Shown here: positions 59,036 through 64,000 of the stretch, piece by piece | Position numbering within the stretch: position 1 is the stretch's first letter | Layout: every line of letters starts with the position of its first letter | From: Melanocharis versteri | Taxonomy: Eukaryota; Chordata; Aves; Passeriformes; Melanocharitidae | DNA: 64,000 bases | Direction of reading: 5' to 3' | Assembly (NCBI GenBank): GCA_013397845.1 | Contig: VZTG01002000.1 | Coordinates: 459,477-523,476, forward strand | Position numbers and translations under genes: made by a program | Notes under the pieces: generated by a model | The model's input: the letters and a program-made list of their open reading frames with translations, nothing else | What the model was told of the DNA's origin: nothing | Databases searched by the model: none

Positions 59036-62000
59036 CTGAAAAACAAAGATTTGACGTTTAAAATGTTAATGTTATCTCACAGATAGTAATTAAAGACATT
59101 CCTGGTTCCACCAGGGAGAAAACGATAATTGAGAAAGTAATAGTTGAACTGTCTATGTGTCGCCTTCAGATGCCTGCTGGTTTTTTCTTGCTGTTGCTTA
59201 TTCACTGACAGCTCTCTTTTCACATCCTTCTTTTATGTCAATACCTTTGAGGTTGGTAGTCAGTATAGCTCACAGTGTACTTCCCAACATTTCCCTTTCA
59301 ATTCAGCCTGACTGAAAATACAATATTAATCTGGCCATCAAACCACTTTAACCCTTTGCCCAAGATCACTTATTGCGACAAAAACTTTTAAAGTATGGGT
59401 AAGAACAACCTGTAGGACTTTCAGTCTGGGTTTCCATCTATATTTGGTTTGGATGACACTGTAAACTCTAAAACTGTTAAAAATAGATGTTATTTTTAAA
59501 CTGACACCCAGCAGACAGAATTTTTACATTACATAGTAAGACAGCCTTTGTAAAAATAATTTTTTCAACTCTGATAAGTTCTATGATATTTGACATATAA
59601 TTCCTTTCTGTCCTGATTTTTACTGTTACAGTTTAATTACATAAACTTACAAAGTAAGACCTATAGATCATATTAAGAGAACCAAATTTTAAGAGGCTCA
59701 AATTTAAGAGGAAGAACTTACAGCAGGAATTGTTTATAAAATCATATACTGTATTATGCTATGTTATCCTTCAGATGTTTCCTCTGCAGCTTAAAATTTG
59801 CTAAGTACTGAAGCCTAATTTAACTTTTTAAGATTAAACTTGTGTTTTAAGAAACCTTAATGATTTATCTTTTGCTGCATTTGAGGGTCACATATTACTG
59901 AACTGGCATGGAAAAACAATCCCAGTAATACTTACTCTACAAGAGAAATACACAATAATATTCTGGATTGTATCACAAATCATGCCATTTATACTGTGGC
60001 CACTTTCTACAGAATAACACTGCTTGGAAACATCTCACAGAACAAAAAGGAAAACAGCATAAGCAACATAAATTAGAGCTGATTTGCTCAATAGTCACAA
60101 GTTTTTCATGCATATTCATTGAAAAATGTGTTCCATTTAACAATTGCTCTAAAAAATACAAGCAAATCTGTTTGAAAAAGAATTGCAATGTGGCTTTGTA
60201 ATAGACGGACCACTTTTGTTCATCTGCATCTTTTCAAAACAAATACAGCCATCAAATTACACTGCAGGATGACAAGTTTGCTGAGATTACTGTCTTATTA
60301 CCTTTCTCTTTTGCTTCGGAAGACTATGGGAATACAATTTCCTTCATGAAGTGAAGAAATCCAGAATGTTTCAGATGTGCATTACTTAGCAAATATATTA
60401 TTAGGGAAAAATATGATTGGTCATTTTAAATGACAATAACATTTCATGGTTGTCTCCCCTTTACTAGGCTTATATATTCATGCACATCACAGAATCTGAT
60501 TTTTTTACAAGCAATGAAAAAGAAATACTATTTCTAGGTATACTTCTAGAAAAAAAAATCTTAAAGAAAGGTAAACTTTAAAAATATCTTTGTCTATAAT
60601 AAAAATGGATATCAGTCCAGACATCCCACATATGTGACCTCTGCAAACAGCTTTAAGAAACAGCCAGCTGGGGTTAGTGTATGTTTCAGTATATATTGCA
60701 GAAATAGTAGTCTATCTGACATTTTGGATTCTAATGAACAACCAGCTTCTATTGTACTGCGAAGTACACCGTATTTCCTTTTAGAATTATACTAGCACCG
60801 TTTACTGAATATTTACTGTGAAGTTTTGAATTTTATTGCAAAGTAATTTGCTTTTTCAAAAGCTCAATTACTATTAATGAAATTTGCAGTTTTGTCTTTT
60901 CTGTTCACCATGTTCCAAAAGGTTTTCCAGATGGTAACAATGGTGCTGACAAAAAGCATATGGTTTGGAGGCTTTTTTAACAATCTGACGAGGAACTTTC
61001 CGAAAAAAGACACAGAGATACTTCACATTAGTTGCAGATGTTATGATGGAAACGGGTGGGATTTCATCATGGAAGAACAGATCAGCTGAGTAGATGTCAT
61101 TCAGGAAATACAGTTGGTCATTTGCAGGTTAATGATTAATGGAGAAAGCCATCTTTTTAACCATACAAAACATGTTTTGTCTAACAAATTACTAAGCTGC
61201 CAAGCTCTCACTGACAGCTACTCTATGTGGCTGACCCAAGTCAACACAACCAAGGAAGCAGTAACTCTACAGATGCTATCGTGAGCTTGATACTTTTGTA
61301 TTTGTTGATAGAAGATACTATGTTATTCTCAGTGCTTTTGCAGCAAAACCATTGAACTCCGTACTTCGACCACTATAAACTGATGTTTCAGGTACCCCAT
61401 CTGTAAAATTGAGCTGGTAAACAAAATCAGAACCTCAATTCATTAGCATCTATAAATTACATTGGTTCCCCTTGGTGAAAAACATCACCTTAACTACAAA
61501 GTAAAATATCCGTCCATCCTTTTCTGGCATCATGTGAATAAATGATTTCCAGAAAGAGGCATAAGAGTGTCAGCTTCCTACTTTCACTTTGCCTAAGACA
61601 CTAGAAACTGTTTCATGGTGACAGCGGAAAACACCACTGCTTCCATGGCACCTCTGGAGGGGCACTTCTGCAGTAAAGACTCCAAGTTCTGGGGTAATAG
61701 GAAAAGGCAGATATGCAAAGGTAACGCTAAACTTTTTTCATAAGCGCGCCTGGTCTTTCGCAGTTTGAAATTAATAATCCATTAAGATACCAGTAATTCA
61801 TATCCTGATTCATATCTCATTAAAGAGAAAAGGTAAAACAACTCATATGCATCATCAGATGCTAAACCACAGAGAAACAACACTTGCCTGACCACTTCAG
61901 CTCAAGGATCAAACAAGGGCCATTTTGGGTTCCAGACTACGTTAATTCCATTATATGGAGTTCTGTGGCTTTTGTGTGCTTGCACCAGCCAACATCATTG

Positions 62001-64000
62001 CATTTCGTCAACACCTGGCTATTTCTGCAGCACTCAAAACACATTCATAGAAAAACTAAAAAGCTACCTCTTGTTAAACTGCTGACATAACCTACTCTAC
62101 TTTTTTCATATAAAATTAGAACACTGCCTGCAATCTTCCACTCATCTTTGCCACAGATATAAGAAGCTGAAGCATAATATAGTCTTATTTCCTATTATAT
62201 GTGATGGAAATTGTGTGAAGTAGATAGGAATATTATTGGAAAAAGCAGCTATAATTGGGTTTGTCTTTTGAAAATGTCCTTTTTTGAAGCAAGACAAGTA
62301 ATCAACCATTTATTTCCCAACTTTGTCTTTTTTCCTTTAGTTCTTTCTATAATTCATAATTAGTCACAGAACTACATGCTCTATTTCCTTAGGCAAATGC
62401 ATTGCCCTTGTGAGTAGTTTTTCTATCCTTGTATTCAGTGCTCTCCGTGGTCATACTAATGCTGCTTTTCACTGGGAGTTTTGCTTCAGTAAAGAATGCA
62501 GGGTTGAGGCTGTACAAGACACCCATACAGGAGAACAATGCTCCTTCTAAGGACAAGAAGACATTAGCAAGCTTATCAAGCAAGAACTGCTGCTGAATTC
62601 TGACTGATAGACACACAGCTGTATGCTGGAAATATTTTAATCTGTAGAGCTTTATGTGTTCTCATCATTCAAACTGCCTCCAAAGTCACTGCCTCCAAAG
62701 TCACAGCTGGTGAGACAAAATTCGTCATTTTACCACAGTAAGGCCAATGATGCAGTCCAGTGAGCACCACTCATCCTTTACGTTAAACTGCAAACCTAAT
62801 TACAGACCATGGATAATAGATATTTGTTGGTAATGGGAAAACAAATATTTTCATTCATGACAGAATTTAAAAAAACAAAAACACATCTACTATTTTTTAA
62901 ACTACTTCAGTAAACATAGTCATACGTTTTATCAACAGAAATCACAACAGTGCCTCCAATGACCAAACTGCAACTGATCAACCTACCACATTGTTTCTAG
63001 TGAGAAATTAGCAGATGAACAACCAACACCTGTCACCATGTACAGGCTCTGACAATCACCACCCCACACAAGTTCATGTTGTGAACCATTCTTCCAGCAG
63101 ACTGAAGAGACTATAGTTCTGTTGACAGTTTCCTAGATTTATAGACAGCCAGTTTTTACATGAAAATACACTTTCCACGCATATTTCAAAACACTAAGTG
63201 AAACAGCCAAAAAAAAAGGACAAGTTCAACCACACATAATAATAAGATTTCTTTACAAAAGGTTACAGAAAAAGAACTATTTTTATTAAAACACACGAAT
63301 AATCGACAATAATTAATACCTCAGAAATTCTCATACAAGTTTAAAGTCCTGCTGCTCAAAAGCAGGACTCTCTGCCTTGGGTAATCCTCCAAAAATAACT
63401 AGCTAATTCTCAAAAGGGCTCAGATTCCCTGATACACTTGGTTTGTGGCCCATTCAAATCAATAAGAGATGTTCACTGATCTGAAAGAAAAATTCAGACC
63501 CTAAACACTCTCCTGTTCATCTGCCTCCAACTAAAGTCCAATGAAGTTCAACTGATTTCCAGTAATATATTTCACCGAAGTCCACTCATCAGGAAGCAGT
63601 GTACTGTTATCGGCTCTGTGAAATTTAGATAGAAACTGCAGAAACTTGCAGAAGTGGAGAATCAGTACAAAATCATCTGTGTATATAGAGGCAGGCCTTT
63701 GAAGTTGCTTTTTAGGTCAGTGGAAAGTTACCACCAATCTGAATGCTGTTACATGGAACCTCCATGGTTGGGAACCACAGCAGCAATTGGCTCAAGAGAC
63801 CAGGAGATCAGAAAGAATACAGGATTTACAACAAAACTGGAAGCTGTACCAGAAGCATGGGATTGGGACAAAACAGCTCTAGGCCTAGTGCAACTGTCTG
63901 CCAATTGAGTTGATCTAGGGGACTCCCAAGGCAATTGAACATCCTCAAAATGCCAAGCATTCCGCAGGTCTTGACAGTATCAGGCACCAGTCTCCCTTAA
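59036..64000 (-). other. MYO3B: MYO3B intron (continues past right edge)
   Basis: At least 5 kb of AT-rich intron upstream of the first visible kinase exon. It contains a perfect 15-bp tandem duplication (62674-62688 and 62689-62703). I found no earlier kinase exon. The minus-strand frame at 62389-62616 has no kinase-like sequence. Confidence 0.75.
62674..62703. repeat. Perfect 15-bp tandem duplication
   Basis: CTGCCTCCAAAGTCA is present twice, head to tail, with no mismatch. Confidence 0.95.

Noticed and set aside
62389..62616. Possible upstream kinase exon on the minus strand
   Set aside because: Translation shows no kinase motifs, and no splice-site pair fits the phase needed by the 58970-59035 exon.
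1..64000. CRISPR arrays, operons, tRNA or rRNA genes, prokaryotic defence systems
   Set aside because: None seen. The window is a vertebrate intron-exon gene with LINE and LTR fragments.

Overview
This window is vertebrate nuclear DNA and almost certainly comes from a bird. It is AT-rich and intron-dominated, with no operons. All the real coding sequence consists of short exons on the minus strand with matching GT-AG boundaries and reading-frame phases. Three fragments of CR1, the dominant avian LINE, are present, along with a probable solo LTR whose 3' end resembles avian ERV LTRs as I remember them.

The only gene I can support is MYO3B, class III myosin B, an actin motor with an N-terminal Ste20-like kinase. 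It runs right to left through the whole window and continues past both edges. I reconstructed 18 consecutive exons (58970-59035 down to 3314-3519) by reading the minus strand and matching splice phases. They total 2,265 nt, or about 755 codons. They start in the C-lobe of the kinase, pass through the kinase-motor linker, the P-loop, switch I and switch II, and end in the converter-side part of the motor head. The start codon with most of the kinase lies beyond 64000. The end of the motor, the IQ motifs and the tail lie before position 1. No exon carries a frameshift or internal stop. Assignment to MYO3B rather than MYO3A rests on remembered paralogue differences, such as an AHLIVQHLTFLGK-type segment after the P-loop and a GRQFEAIQHCFRIIGF-type segment.

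Layout from left to right: an intron with a 1.35-kb CR1 (1-3313); motor exons at 3.3, 5.4 and 9.6 kb; a 13.5-kb intron; motor exons at 23.1 and 24.3 kb; an intron holding a 1.1-kb GC-rich LTR with two CTCF-like motifs; a compact block of motor exons at 27.5-36.7 kb; an 11-kb intron with a 32-bp perfect palindrome; the kinase-end/linker exon at 47.7 kb; another 11-kb intron with a CR1 piece; a kinase exon at 59.0 kb; and a final intron of at least 5 kb.

I found no new multi-gene system. The most interesting observations concern splicing: a GC-AG intron, two tandem-donor arrangements and a reconstituted donor at an exon start. The LTR-borne CTCF-like pair and the long palindrome are also notable. 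Most short open frames in the introns are chance.
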